Source: Ypsolopha sequella (taxonomy: Eukaryota > Arthropoda > Insecta > Lepidoptera > Ypsolophidae). From it: 64,000 bases of DNA. Of this stretch, positions 1-11,443 are shown piece by piece; the first letter of the stretch is position 1, and each line of letters begins with the position of its first letter. A program made the translations under genes and the position numbers. The notes beneath the pieces were generated by a model. The model was not told the origin of the DNA. It worked only from the letters and a program-made list of their open reading frames with translations, and searched no databases. The stretch covers positions 24,345,045 through 24,409,044 of the forward strand of contig OW203990.1 in the NCBI GenBank assembly GCA_934047225.1. Reading direction: 5' to 3'.

Positions 1-232
1 ATTATGTTTATTGAATAAAAACTACCAACAGATATGATGGAATTTATTGAATTCAAATTATTGTTAAAATACAACATTTCTTATAATGCTAGCAGTCACT
101 TCCGTATGTTTTCTTTAACATAAAAAGGAGTTTAATTTGTACTTAAACCAAAAAAAAGCTGTTATTCTTGCGACGCTTAAAATGACAATTCCTAATGATA
201 ATTATAGTTCGAAACTTTTCACAGATTTTTTT

Positions 233-242
233 TTTATTTATT
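233..242 (-). promoter_or_regulatory. Candidate poly(A) signals for E1
   Basis: Two overlapping AATAAA hexamers are read on the minus strand about 210 bases past the stop of E1. They are the nearest canonical signals downstream. AT-rich sequence makes chance occurrence likely. Confidence 0.35.
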
Positions 243-450
243 ACATGAGGAAAAAAGAAAAGGGTGCAAGAACAATGTTCTACCAAGAACCTCAAGCCTA
301 TTGGTAAGTGAATATGAATTATATAACATAAAACAATATTTTTAAATCAATTTGAAATTTGTCATATTTTTGTTCAGAAGTGCTGCAAAGTACTGTTTCC
401 TTAGAGTTTAAAGTAAATATGGGTGGAATGATATGAGAACTTCCCATTCA

Positions 451-695
451 CTACAATTTTACATAGATGCCATCACTACTCTTATAGTACTTAGGAGGTT
501 CATGATTGTGTACAGTATCAGAAAATACTATGTTTCCATCGTTGTCCAACCGTAGTCGAGCTTTGCATTTGAATACGCTATTTTTTTTGGAACAATATTG
601 GTATCGCTTGTCTGGTCCTTGTTTCGAATAAGTATACTTTTGGTACATTATATTGGTCTTTCCACGGGATACTGTGATAACTTCGTAAGACTCGT
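451..695 (-). CDS. mod(mdg4): E1: alternative terminal exon, FLYWCH finger, subfamily I
   Basis: The acceptor is TTTATTTACAG at 696-706, and the exon opens AC-GAG-TCT, giving DESYEVITV if the donor ends in G. The 81-residue tail has C35, C44, H63 and H65 (C-X8-C-X18-H-X-H), preceded by YTYS and followed by the EPPKYYKSSDG-type C-cap and a TAG stop. The family Trp next to the first Cys is Gln-Tyr. It is the last cassette in transcriptional order in this window and very close to E3-E11. Its 3' flank carries AATAAA at 233-242. Confidence 0.88.
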
Positions 696-1470
696 CTGTA
701 AATAAACAAAGTGGAGCCTTTGGGTGATGTTACTGTTCATAGCTCCGTTGGCAATATAATTCTGTCAGTACTAGTAAGCAAATTATTTTTTAATAGGATG
801 CCTGAGGCTAAAATTTGGGTCAAATAAAAAAAATATATCTAGGTCTTCAGAAAATAATATTAGTTATAAACTAAATGATACAATACATAATACGCAAACT
901 TCTGTGCAATATTTGCTTAGACCAATATTTAAATACAGTAAATATTTGCTCAGTTAAAGAGGCGGTACAGCAGGCTGGCTAGCTTTTCTCCTACCCATCT
1001 TAACTGACTCTCTGTCATATCTTGCCGCTTTCACATTTGTTACTTGTTCTTCATTATTGTCTATTCTGCGTATGTTTCGATAAGTCAATCTGATTTCTCC
1101 TATTTCAACGAACTTTCAAAATAATCTTTCCATCGTTGTTTTTTTTTTGTTATTTACTTATTAGTACAGAAATAGTTAAAATAATGCATGCTACTAACTG
1201 CACGAAAATCAGGAAAGTTTGTGTGTGGTGCTGTTTTAAGGCTACATAACATCTTTGAACTTACTGCTTATTATTGAGACTTATACAATAATTTCAATAG
1301 TAATAACTAATTTTAATCAATAGAATATTAATGTATCTATCTTTATACACAAGTATATATTTTGTATTTAATTGAATGTAATATTTATTTATTTTGTGTC
1401 TAGTTTACGTATTGAGTTAAAATATACATAAATATGTTCAGATCATTATTTAAGTATTTTTGATTATAAT

Positions 1471-1640
1471 AGGTACACCGCCTACGCCTTCACGTACATC
1501 CAAAATATTTTCCACCCAAAGGTTGTCTGGAAGAAATCGCTCTAAGCGATAAGACCGCCCATTGTTGCCTATATTTTTGTTTTTTTTCCAACTTTGTATT
1601 GTCTTTTTTGTTGTTTTTCTTTTGGTGCACAATAAAGCGT
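1471..1640 (-). repeat. Lepidopteran short interspersed repeat, copy 1
   Basis: The block runs from the ACCGCCTACGCC end through CACCCAAAGGTTG to TTGGTGCACAATAAAG. Copies lie at 3205-3360 and, inverted, at 41251-41395. It resembles a widespread lepidopteran SINE or LINE tail. The 60-codon ORF over it is not a gene. Confidence 0.6.
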
Positions 1641-1864
1641 ATTTATGTTATGTAAATACACGTTTTACAAATTATATTTCCTTAAACTAACGTGTAAGAA
1701 GAAACTTTTAGGCATTAAAATTAGTTAACGTATTAATTTATCAATAGCTCCGCCTAAAAACATTAATATATCATGATTGTAATTTGATTCTTCTCAACTG
1801 ATGCCGGACCTCGTGAGGTCAATACATCTTGAGTTTATTTTTATTATGTATTCTAACTAAAATT

Positions 1865-1870
1865 TTTATT
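1865..1870 (-). promoter_or_regulatory. AATAAA overlapping the E2 stop codon
   Basis: The stop TAA of E2 sits inside AATAAA on the minus strand. In a normal subfamily I exon this point lies in the 3' UTR; here the reading frame has run into it. Confidence 0.35.
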
Positions 1871-2146
1871 CTAACAATGAAACTCCAGTAACTTTTCTAT
1901 TAACGTCAGTTTTATAGGTGCTATCACTACTCTTGCAGTACTTGGGAGGTTCATGGTTGTGAACGGTATCGGAAAATACTATGTTTTTATCGTTGTCCAA
2001 CCGTAGTCGAGCTTTGCACTTGAATTCGCAATTTTTTTTGGAACAATATTGATATTGCTTGCCTGGCCCTTGCTTAGAATATGTATATTTTTGGTGTATT
2101 ATATTGGTCTTTACATGGGCTTTTGCGATTACTTCGTAAGACCCAT
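1866..2146 (-). CDS. mod(mdg4): E2: diverged subfamily I exon with altered C-terminus
   Basis: It opens AT-GGG-TCT after a doubled AG (TTTAGAG), and the frame is unbroken for 93 residues. C35, C44, H63 and H65 are intact, with an additional Cys beside the second ligand (KKNCEFKC). The usual internal Met is Ile, so ATG-based gene finders miss it. After DSTY the canonical VKL-stop is lost by an indel, and the frame continues through about 16 new residues to TAA at 1866-1868. The spacing of the AG pair allows an out-of-frame alternative acceptor two bases upstream. It may be functional with a changed tail, or an early pseudo-exon. Confidence 0.65.
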
Positions 2147-2584
2147 CTCTAAATGAACTATTTTAGAGCAACCTTGGGTGATTTTACTCTTCTTAGTTCC
2201 GCTTTCAATATCTTAGTGCTACTAAGCAAATTATACTATACAGCGAAACAAAAAGTTTGCAGTTGAAAGGACCATATTAAAGAGGTGGTAAAGCAGGCTA
2301 GCTACCACGCTATATCCTCTAAGTGTCTTAACTGACTCTGTATCATTTCTTGCTGCTTTCCGTGCTTAACATTTCATTGAAAAAAAAAACGTTTTCTTAA
2401 ATGTTTTTTTTATTTCGCGTCTGTTTTGAGAAATCATATCTGATTTCTTACATTCAAACGGTATTTCAAAATAATGCTACTAGCGTTTAAATACCATTTC
2501 TTTATAACTTGACACATATGCGTCTTTACCTCTCACCACACACACACTAAAAAGGTAATGGGTAAAATAATAAAGAATTATGAA

Positions 2585-2829
2585 CTACAATTTTACATAG
2601 GTGCCATCACTACTCCTAAAGTACTCAGGAGGTTCATGATTGTGTACAGTATCAGAAAATACTATGTTTCCATCGTTGTCCAAACGTAGTCGAGCTTTGC
2701 ATTTCAATACGCCACTTTTTTTAGAACAATATTGGTATCGCTTGTCTGAACCATGTTTAGAATATGTATATTTTTTGTACATTATATTGCTCTTTCCACC
2801 GGCTAGTCTAATTACTTCGTAGGACTCAT
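2585..2829 (-). CDS. mod(mdg4): E3: alternative terminal exon, FLYWCH finger, subfamily I
   Basis: The acceptor TTTATTTACAG is followed by AT-GAG-TCC, giving DESYEVIRLAGGKSNI and then the finger. Ligands are C35, C44, H63 and H65, with SGVLKC before the second Cys as in E6, E7 and E11. The C-cap is EPPEYFRSSDG and it ends VKL-TAG. 81 residues, the norm for this subfamily. It lies about 440 bases upstream of E2 and is much better preserved. Confidence 0.88.
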
Positions 2830-3204
2830 CTGTAAATAAACGTGTTAAGAGAAGTCTTTTGTGATTATGCTATTCGTAAGTTATCTTTTATTGAAATTTT
2901 TTAATAGTTAATAAACAAATAATGTTTAAATAGGATGCTATAATTTAAGTCGTAAAAAAAAACTTGTAGTTCAAAGGACTTGTGAAACTGGGTCATTTTA
3001 GATTCAAACAATTGAATGGTGAATCACTTCGTAGCGTAGATATCTAGAATAAAACTTAAGAAAAATATTTTATAATACGATTATATAATTTGAATTACCA
3101 TGCGATACGGTCATCAGCCTAATGGTGTTTTTCCAGACATATTAAATCATATATATGTTAAGTTGATTATTTGATATTATGTATTATTTGATTATGACAT
3201 AATA

Positions 3205-3360
3205 TGTACACCGCCTACGCCTTCTTTTCTTCCAAAATATCTTCCACCCAAAGGTTGTCTGGAAGAACTAGCTTTGAGCGAAAAGATCGGCCAATGTTGT
3301 CTTAAATCTACTAAACTTTGTATTGTCGTTTTTTATTCTTTTTCTTTTGATGCACATGTA
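3205..3360 (-). repeat. Lepidopteran short interspersed repeat, copy 2
   Basis: Same family and orientation as 1471-1640 (ACCGCCTACGCC, CACCCAAAGGTTGTCTGG, ending near TGATGCACA), with diverged middle. Confidence 0.55.
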
Positions 3361-3776
3361 TGATGTATTTTGATGAGTATGATATGTTATGTTATATATG
3401 TAATCTCTTAGTACTATCATGAACGAACGAAAAGTTCGTCTATGGTACTATTAAACAAATTATTACATATCGAAAAAAAACACCATACATACTCAAGAGC
3501 CGGTTCAGCAGGCTAGATCACGCTACCTCCTCTTAGCCACTCAGCTGACTCGCTGTCATATCTTACTTTTCCAAGCTTACCATTTCCTTATAAAAAAAAA
3601 CACAGTTATCATGTTTTCTTAAATTGTTTTCTATTTCGAGTCTGTCTTGAGAAGTTTTGACACATTAAAACGAACTTTCAAAATAGCGTTCAAATCCTTT
3701 TTCTTTACAACTCAACACACATCCATCTTTACCTATCACCACACTCGCACTAGAAAAGAAATGGGGTACAGATCTA

Positions 3777-4021
3777 CTACAGTTTAACATAGGTGCCATC
3801 ACTACTCCTGAAGAACTTAGGAGGTTCATGGTTGTGTACGGTATTTGAAAATACTATGTTTCCATCGTTGTCCAACCGTAGTCGAGCTTTGCATTTAAAT
3901 ACGCCATTTTTTTTGGAACAATATTGGTATCGCTTGTCCCGTCCTTGTGTAGAATAAGTATAGTTTTGGTACATTATATTGATTTTTCCACCGGCGAGTG
4001 TAATTACTTCGTAAGTCGCAT
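3777..4021 (-). CDS. mod(mdg4): E4: alternative terminal exon, FLYWCH finger, subfamily I
   Basis: AT-GCG-ACT after TTTACAG gives DATYEVITLAGGKINI. The finger has C35, C44, H63 and H65, YTYSTQGRDKR before the first Cys, and a PPKFFRSSDG C-cap. 81 residues, TAG stop. The 3' and 5' flanks (for example the CACAGTTATCATG block) match those of E5-E7. The 5' flank is interrupted at 4281 by a 4.4-kb repeat block. Confidence 0.88.
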
Positions 4022-4597
4022 CTGTAAATAAACCACTTTAGAACAGCGTTGAGGTGATTTTCTCTACATAGTTTCCCTTTCAATGCAGATATTTTAGTGC
4101 TATAAAACAAACAACATTACACATCTAAAAAGAAAAACATAGTTGTTACGAAGACCATATTAAAGAGTTATTACAACAAGAATAAGCTATCTCCTCTTAG
4201 GGTCTCAATTGACTCTGTCATATCTTACCGCTTTCCGAGTTGAACATTTCCTTATAAAAAAACACAGTTATCATGTTTTCATAAAAGTGCGGTGCCGAAC
4301 GCTCGCAACTACGATTCGAGGCGAGAGCAAATTTGGTCGGAATATTGCTATCTCTATCAGGCGTTGACGCGGTGCGTAGCTGTGTGTGTGTACCATTCAT
4401 TCATAACGTCTCGAAGGCACTATGTTCATGATTTGCTTTTTTTTGTTATCTGCTTTGGGGAATCGTTAGTGAATATACATACCATAATGCGTTTTATGGA
4501 AATTCCTCTACAAGTCAATGCCTGTATCTCAAATTATTTATTTATCAAAATATAAGGATATCTGGAGATCGAGGCTTTGTAGAGAAAACCTACCTAA

Positions 4598-4650
4598 AGT
4601 AAGTACCAAGTGCGAATCGGACCCATGCACCGAAGGTTCCGTACAAACTT
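4598..4650 (+). repeat. 'caagtgcg' lepidopteran repeat fragment
   Basis: CCAAGTGCGAATCGGACCCATGCACCGAAGG... matches a motif familiar from many lepidopteran genomes; related pieces lie at 39347-39392 and 56155-56220. Confidence 0.5.
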
Positions 4651-5137
4651 ATAGGTTTAGAAAAAGGGTATTGACAGGGTTCTACCCAGGGTACCGTTTA
4701 AACACTAATTTTATTCTACACTAGCGATTTGCTCCGGCTTTGCACGGTTGCAATGCTGATACTTAATATACTACAGTATTTAAGGTACTTAATTGGAAAA
4801 GGATAAATGCTGTATTACTTAAAATCGCTTCGTAAATAAGCCATTATTTCTCGTAAAGAGTAAAGGATAAAAAAAGGTTTTTGTGGGTTATCCCTAAGAG
4901 ATAGACATATACCATTGGCGACATTTTTGTAGGCCTTTTTAAGGTGTACAATACTGTAGTACATTATTTTGACCTATCTCGTAGGGTTTAGCCAGCTTTT
5001 GCAATGTAAGCGCAAAAAATGTGTTTATTTACGACATCACATTAGAAACCTCTAAAATTATCAATGTTTCTCTCCTATATTATGCATGTATTATACATAA
5101 ACCTTCCTCTTGAATCACTCTATTTATTAAAAAGCAT

Positions 5138-5226
5138 TAAAATCCGTTGCGTAGTTTTGAAGATCTAAGCATACATAGGGACAGACAGACAGCGGGAAGC
5201 GACTTTGTTTTATACTATATAGTGAC
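5138..5226 (+). mobile_element. RTE-like LINE 3' tail
   Basis: AATCCGTTGCGTAGTTTTGAAG ... GGGACAGACAGACAGCGGGAAGCGACTTTG, followed by an AT-rich (TGATAATAA) tail. This is the typical 3' end of truncated lepidopteran RTE/CR1-like LINEs. No ORF is preserved. Confidence 0.55.
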
Positions 5227-5691
5227 AGTGATAATAATAATATTAATAATAATTCTTTATTTTCGTTACAAAAATATTCTTAAAATTAGGTACAAGACTG
5301 ATATATTTTATTCTATGTCTTAGTAATTATCTTAAGTACCCAGGGAGTTATCCTGTTCCCTAGTTTAGGTAATCCTGAATCTTAGGGTCACAGTGTCATA
5401 TCCTCTCGACGAGATACAGACTTCAGATGTAAAATATAATGTTTACATCTATATATACATTTAACATGCATGCAAAAGAAATAAAATTAAAACTAACTTA
5501 AAAGGGCTAATTTAAAATGTTGATTGTGTGTATGAGAGTATGGATGTGTTGTAGTGGAATAGTGTTAGTGTGAGTAAGAGTGTGTTTGTGAAGAAATATG
5601 TGTAGTTTGTTGTCCTTTTATGACAAATTTGCGGTGATATACTTTGTAGTGATGATACATTTATGAATTACCAAATTAACTTGATACCTAA

Positions 5692-6242
5692 AGTAGGGCC
5701 ACTGAGTGATGGCACTTATGACAGCTGCATTTAGTGATAAGGTACATTTCAAATTTCGGTTAAAAATAAAAATCAAGTGTGAGTTTACTCAACATTAGAC
5801 ACGTCATTCAACATAATTATACAAAAGGAAAATGTGCCAAAACCAGTGGTGTAGCTATCGGAGGGCTATGCGGTGTAGTGCCCCGGGGCCCCCAAGAGAT
5901 GTTTAATTATCTAAATCGAAAAAAGTATTTTACTGTCATTTATTTTTGTTTAGTTTAACTTCGTCATTGTTTTGTTTTTAATTAAATATAATTGCGTAAA
6001 TTGGCGACCTCAAACACGACCCATAGAAAATGAGAAACTTTAAAAAAAAAAATTTGTTTCTATACGAATTCTATTGCACAATAAAGCAACATTCAAATCG
6101 AAAAATAATAACCGAAACAAGTAGTACATCACTATCAACAATGAAGTATTACATTTTTTAATTCACACTTGCTTATAAATAATTACGATACTTTGTAGGC
6201 ATTTAAACGTCATAGGCGCCATCACTCAGTGGCTCTACTGTA
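5692..6242. mobile_element. TIR element, ~550 bp
   Basis: GTAGGGCCACTGAGTGATGGC at the left is the near-perfect inverse of GCCATCACTCAGTGGCTCTAC at the right. Inside, around 5843, begins a CAGTGGTGTAGCTA sequence with a GC-rich stretch (CCCCGGGGCCCCC), perhaps a second nested element. Confidence 0.6.
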
Positions 6243-6612
6243 AGATCTTGAATATAACACATGGTTGGTGCGCCTTGCTTTTTCTTTTTCAAAGTTGGCC
6301 CTGGATACGCTGCCGCATAGATTTCACAAAAAATGCTCAGTCAAAATCCGGACCGAGAGGCCATAAAGCCGCACATGTCCAGACAAATCCGGTTGTATGG
6401 ACACCCTACTTATATGTATTACAGATGATAGTGCTTTTGGTAACCATCGCCTGCAAATCAGATTTAGTATTCATAGCGTCTAGATCGTTTCTGTAATGGG
6501 GATGCAGGTGTTCTGCTCGCACGGAGTTAATGCGTTCAGTAGCTACAGCCGTTCCAAGGAACGTCATGGTTGCAAAAAATTAACGATCACCTTCAAGGCT
6601 GGATACGATAGC

Positions 6613-6614
6613 AT

Positions 6615-6650
<36 letters not shown>

Positions 6651-6655
6651 ATATA
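6613..6655. repeat. (AT)n microsatellite
   Basis: About 40 bases of nearly uninterrupted AT dinucleotides, directly before the tRNA-like sequence. Confidence 0.85.
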
Positions 6656-6960
6656 GCAGCGGTAGCTCAGGGGTAGAACGCTGGCTTCTCAATCTTCTGG
6701 TCCCAGGTTCGATCCCCGGTCGGGCATGCACCAATGGGTTTTTCGGAATTTATGTGCATAGTATTGGCTATCACTTACGACATGCGTGTATTTGTGCCCG
6801 AAGTAAGGCGATAGGGCTCACCAACCATCTCGTTGGGACGTAATATATTCATTGGTGGAACGCGGGTGTATCGAGTGTCAACTGTGCCTTGCATTTCACA
6901 GTGCACACTCGGAACACCTCTGACACCCCCTCGGGAAACCATGTCGTGAATATAAATTTA
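6655..6960 (+). mobile_element. tRNA-derived SINE
   Basis: TAGCTCAGGGGTAGAACGC resembles a Pol III A box and GGTTCGATCCC is a perfect B box, about 35 bases apart. The would-be acceptor arms do not pair, so it is not a working tRNA. A unique body follows, ending near GTCGTGAATATAAATTTATTT. Confidence 0.6.
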
Positions 6961-8827
6961 TTTATATTAATTATTAATTAAGTAGGTGAACAAAAAATTA
7001 TTACAAGATTCGTTAGTGCGTTTTAGTGGCTACAGCCGTATATTATACAGAGTGTTAATTTGGTCAGCAACTTCCGTCACAGGGTAATATACTTTTTTTT
7101 TTCTACAAAATTCAATTACGATATTTTGGGGGCGACAAATACGTCTATTGTACAATATGAAATTGACTCAGCACTGGCGGAGCAGCGGCGGGGTGGGAAG
7201 GGACACCCGAGTAGCTATAATAAGTTAGTATCAAGATAAGTTTAGGACATTAGTATAACATTTTTATACAGGTCAAATAGGTACTGTGCATATTATAATG
7301 CTATCGTATTGCACGCTATTGAACGGCTGTAGCTACTGAACGCACTAACGAATAGCTGGTTTTCCATTAGACGGCACGACAACGGCGACGGCTTCGTCAT
7401 CCATTGCGGGTTTTACACAATCGATATCGAAGATTCGTCCCGTGAAACGCGTAATGGATTACATCAGCTTTTTTCTATTTCCATAGGTACTGTGAATATT
7501 ATGATACTATCTTATCTTCAGCCTTGCAGGAGTTGCAGGTGATCATACATTTTTTGAAACCATTACGTCGTCGTGCCTCTGAACGGCTATAGCTACTGAA
7601 CGCACCAACACCATTCGAGCAGAACACCTCTGTCCCCATCACAGAAACGATCTACACGCTATGAATACTAAATCAGCCTTGCAGGTAGCAGGCGGTGGTT
7701 ACCAAAGGTGCGCTTATCCCTGGTACAATACAACCCATCGGAAATATCTATCTCTATTAGGTATAAGTACCTCACTGGAATGCAATTAAATTGGAATCAA
7801 ATGTATGACGTCATTTGGTCACTATAAAAACTCAAACCAAGAAAAAAATATCTTTGTTCTCTTGGTCTGTGTTTACAAATATGAAAATAATTAAATACCT
7901 ATCGATCTAGTTAGCTACGAAGATAGGTAGATATATACTGTGCGATACATCCCAACGATTGGTGTCCATGTGAGTAATCAAACCAAATCGTAAACGAATG
8001 AACTCTTACACCGTAAGACTGTGTAGATTACTCAACTAACAAACAAGCATGCACGGCACAGTAAAGTAATCGTCACTGACAGTTATCGAGCGAGCAACTA
8101 GTAAAATACAAAACTACCCTAACCCAAACGATACGCGAATCGCGATATCTCTCTATGTCTCTACTGTGTAAATGTGTGCGTGCGTCAACACAAGCCTTCC
8201 CCCCGTGCTTGTAGTGTGCGACACAATTACTAGCCGTTCAGAATACGGGTGTGTTCCGTAATACCAAAAACGATGAATGAAAACTTAGTGTTTTAAATTT
8301 TGTTTTAATAATCTGTAACTTGATAACATAGGCTATATTAATTTTACTAACAAAATTGTATGTAGTACTAACTCGGTAGTATTGAGTTTACTAACAACTA
8401 TGAGTCACGTTGCTCGAAATAAATGTTTTAAATAAAAATAAATATATTTCCGCTCGAACTATATCATACGTTTTGTTGTTTTTAATACAAAACAAATAAG
8501 AAGAAAACAGGTAATTTACGGTGTAAAAATGTACGTATTGCAAATCGCTGACACTACGTTTCAGGTTAGTATTTTGAAAGGAAACATATTCATGAACCTA
8601 TAAAAATACTGTCTTAATCAGAATAACAGCATAATATGGTTGAAATATGATCGAATTGCAAATAATTTTCGTATTACGTTTGTATGGACAATTCATTTTG
8701 CACCGGCCTTTTAATTGTTTTCTATTCTGAGTCTGTCTTGAGAAGTCATACCTGATTTGTCACTTTCAGAATAATCCTCCCATTTACTTTATATTATAAT
8801 CGGGTCTACCGCAATCAATTGTTTTTT

Positions 8828-9017
8828 TTACCTTTTTACGAAATGGACACCCGACCTTTCGAGGCAGTTGCATGTTTCGTGGTCTACGGGAAACTGGCAT
8901 GTATGCCTGCCTTCACCTCATGGCAGTGGCTCGCTATACATGTCAATTTCCCGTAGACCACGAGACATGCAACTGCCTCGAAACGTCACGTCGGGTGTCA
9001 TTTTCGCAAAAAGGTAA
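8828..9017. mobile_element. Foldback MITE, copy 1
   Basis: TTACCTTTTTACGAAATGGACACCC begins an arm of about 75 bases (GAGGCAGTTGCATG, CGTGGTCTACGGGAAA) that returns in inverse and ends AAAAAGGTAA. It lies in the 3' flank of E5. Its ORFs are palindrome artefacts. Confidence 0.75.
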
Positions 9018-9152
9018 GACAAAAAATTGCGGTAAACCCAATTATAATATTATAAGGTGTACGAAACGCGAGAGTTTTACAGCTCAACACATCTATCTTG
9101 AGCTCTTAGCACACTCATACTACAAAGTAAATGGGTAAATAATACAGATCTA

Positions 9153-9397
9153 CTACAATTTTACATAGGTGCCATCACTACTCTTATAGTACTCAGGAGG
9201 TTCATGGTTGTGTACAGTATCGGAAAATACTATGTTTCCATCGTTGTCCAACCGTAGTCGAGCTTTGCATTGGAATAAGCTGTTTTTTTTGGAACAATAT
9301 TGGTTTAACTTATTTCGTCCTTGTGTCGAATAAGTATAGTTTCGGTACATTATATGGCTCCTTCCACCCGTTAGTTTAATTACTTCGTAAGACTCAT
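9153..9397 (-). CDS. mod(mdg4): E5: alternative terminal exon, FLYWCH finger, subfamily I
   Basis: AT-GAG-TCT after TTTATTTACAG gives DESYEVIKLTGGRSHI. The finger has C35, C44, H63 and H65. It differs from its sisters just before the first Cys (GRNKLNQYC) and before the second (NSLFQC). 81 residues, TAG stop. The next cassette (E6) repeats the same flanks about 950 bases away, including a foldback element in the 3' flank, so the pair arose by duplication of exon plus spacer. Confidence 0.88.
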
Positions 9398-9763
9398 CTG
9401 TAAATAAACCACTTTAGAGCAGCGTTGGGGTGATTTTCTCTACATAGTTCCCTTTTCAATGTAGATCTTTTAGTGCTATAAAACTAACAACATTACACAT
9501 CTAAAAAGGAAAACATAATTGTTACGAAGACCGAATTTAAGAGTCAGTACAGCAAGCTAGAATACCGCTCACATCTTACCGCTTTCCGAGTGGAACATTT
9601 CCTTATAAAAAAAAACACAGTTATCATATTTTCTTAATTGTTTTCTATTCCGAGTCTGTCTTGAGAAGTCATGTATGATTTGTCACTTTTAAAATAATCC
9701 TTTCATTATTCAGATACTTTATAATATTATAACCGGGTCCACAGCAACCAAATTTTTTTTTTT

Positions 9764-9958
9764 TTACCTTTTTACGAAAAGGACACCCGGCGTTTCGAGG
9801 CAGTTGCATGTCTCGTGGTCTACGGGAAACTGGCATGTATGCCATGTATGCCTGCATCTCATCGCGGTGCCTTGCCATACATGTAAGTTTCCCGTGGACC
9901 ATTGCACGAGACATGCAACTGCCTCGAAACATTGGGTGTCCTTTTCGTAAAAAGGTAA
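9764..9958. mobile_element. Foldback MITE, copy 2
   Basis: Same arms as 8828-9017 (GGACACCC, GAGGCAGTTGCATG) with a slightly longer loop. It occupies the equivalent place in the 3' flank of E6, so it was probably copied with the cassette. Confidence 0.75.
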
Positions 9959-10101
9959 AAAAAAATCGCTGTAAACCCAATATTATTAGCTGTACGAAAC
10001 GCGAGAGTTCAGATACTTTTTTTTACAGCTCAACACACATCTATCTTGAGCTCTTGCCACACTCATACCACAAAGTAAATGGGTAAAATAATAGAGATTA
10101 A

Positions 10102-10346
10102 CTACAATTTTATATAGGTGCCATCACTACTTTTATGGTATTTAGGAGGTTCATGATTGTGTATGGTATCGGAAAATGCTATGTTACCATCGTTGTCTAA
10201 CCGTAGTCGAGCTCTGCATTTCAATACGCCACTTTTTTTGGAACAATATTGGTATCGTTTGTCTCGTCCTTTTGTCGAATAAGTATAGTTTTGGTACATT
10301 ATATGGCTCCTTCCGCCCGCCAGTTTAATTACTTCGTAGAAATCAT
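10102..10346 (-). CDS. mod(mdg4): E6: alternative terminal exon, FLYWCH finger, subfamily I
   Basis: AT-GAT-TTC after TTTTATTTACAG gives DDFYEVIKLAGGRSHI. C35, C44, H63 and H65 are present. Distinct substitutions are KCRARL after the second Cys, NIAFSDTIHNH before and over the His pair, and an IKL end. 81 residues. The open frame continues upstream past the acceptor by chance (about 16 codons). The 5' flank carries a TIR transposon at 10479. Confidence 0.88.
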
Positions 10347-10478
10347 CTGTAAATAAAACACTTAAGAGTACCCTTGGGGTATTTTTACTTTTCATAGTTC
10401 CGTTGTCAATGTAAATCTGTTAGTGATATTAAAATAATTATTAAAAAGAAAAACACAGTTATTGAGAAGACTATTTTA

Positions 10479-11133
10479 TGGATCGGCTCCGCCAAACATG
10501 CTTTCGCGTGATAATGGAAACTCAAAAAAATATTTTTTTTTTATTTTTTTGAGTTTCCAAAAACTGTGTAATTGGTTAAGAAAATGAACTACATTATGTA
10601 TTGTTTAGATTTGACACAACTATCACCATCATCGGGAAAAAAATCGGAAAGATCACTAAAATCACTCATAACGTAATTTGGCGTTGGAACTAGTATGATC
10701 AGTCTACTGATATAATTACAAAATATTTTTTATAGAGTTAAGAAATGAAAGTAACCTTTCCATATTTTTTATTTCCTTTCGTTATTTTAAAAGAAATACT
10801 CAAACATTAAACATTTTTCCTGTAGATAAAAATCACGCAAAAAGAATTTAATTAAATGTTTATGCATGTCTTTTAAAATAACAAAAGGAAAAATATATGA
10901 AAATACTATATGTATAAGGCTCTTTGATCCCTAAGCGCTAAAAAAAAAATCCATTTTGCAACAAAAATATTTTTTTTTGTCGGTTTTTTTTTCTTAATAA
11001 TTGTTATACTTGTGTCAAATCTGAAACATACATAATGGTTTATTTATTATAACACAAATTTTATTTGTTAAAATATTCTTATTTAATATGCTCAATTGTC
11101 CAAACGCGAGAGCATGTTTGGCGGAACTGAACC
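10479..11133. mobile_element. TIR DNA transposon, ~655 bp, non-autonomous
   Basis: The left end GGATCGGCTCCGCCAAACATG and the inverse of the right end (GGTTCAGTTCCGCCAAACATG) form a TIR of about 30 bp. TTA lies on both sides (10476-10478 and 11134-11136), and the duplicated spacer resumes directly after, so insertion is clear. The interior is AT-rich with a poly-T/A palindrome and no coding capacity. Confidence 0.7.
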
Positions 11134-11443
11134 TTAGAGCTGGTACAGCAGGCTAGATCACGCAATCTCCTCTTATCGTCTTAACTGACTGTCTGTCTTA
11201 TCTTACCGCTTTCCGAGCTTACCATTTCCTTTTTGAAAAAAAAAACTCAGTATGTCATGTTTTCTTAATTAATTTCTATTTAGAGTTTGTCTTGAGAAGT
11301 CATATCTGATTTCTCACATTCAAACTAACTTTGAAAATAATCTTACCAGTGTCCAAATGTTTTTCCTTACAACTCAACACACATCCATCATTACCTTTAC
11401 CACACTCGCACTACAAAGAAAATGGGTAAATAATACAGATCTA

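Larger units (their letters stand above)
6430..7710. mobile_element. Large foldback element, ~1.3 kb
   Basis: The stretch 6430-6620 (GGTAACCATCGCCTGCA..., CAGTAGCTACAGCCGTTC) is repeated in inverse around 7500-7710 (GAACGGCTATAGCTACTGAACG..., ...GGCGGTGGTTACC). An (AT)n microsatellite and a tRNA-like SINE sit in the loop. Confidence 0.55.
4281..8710. mobile_element. ~4.4-kb composite transposon block interrupting the duplicated spacer
   Basis: The spacer common to E4-E7 reads AACACAGTTATCATGTTTTC and then normally TTAATTGTTTTCTATT. Here the first half ends at 4280 and the second resumes at 8711. Between them lie a LINE tail, a TIR element, a large foldback with an (AT)n tract and a tRNA-like SINE, and a diverged inverted-repeat end at ~8640-8710. 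No cassette or convincing coding gene lies inside. Confidence 0.6.

Noticed and set aside
451..648. Each cassette as an independent small gene starting at its ATG.
   Set aside because: The frame continues upstream to a conserved acceptor in every copy, the upstream residues are conserved, and several cassettes (E2, E27, E37) lack that ATG altogether.
6655..6727. A tRNA gene (A and B boxes).
   Set aside because: The acceptor stem does not pair and a SINE body follows directly; treated as a tRNA-derived SINE.
8872..10086. 88- to 103-codon ORFs on both strands.
   Set aside because: They read through the two foldback MITEs; the peptide repeats are palindrome artefacts.
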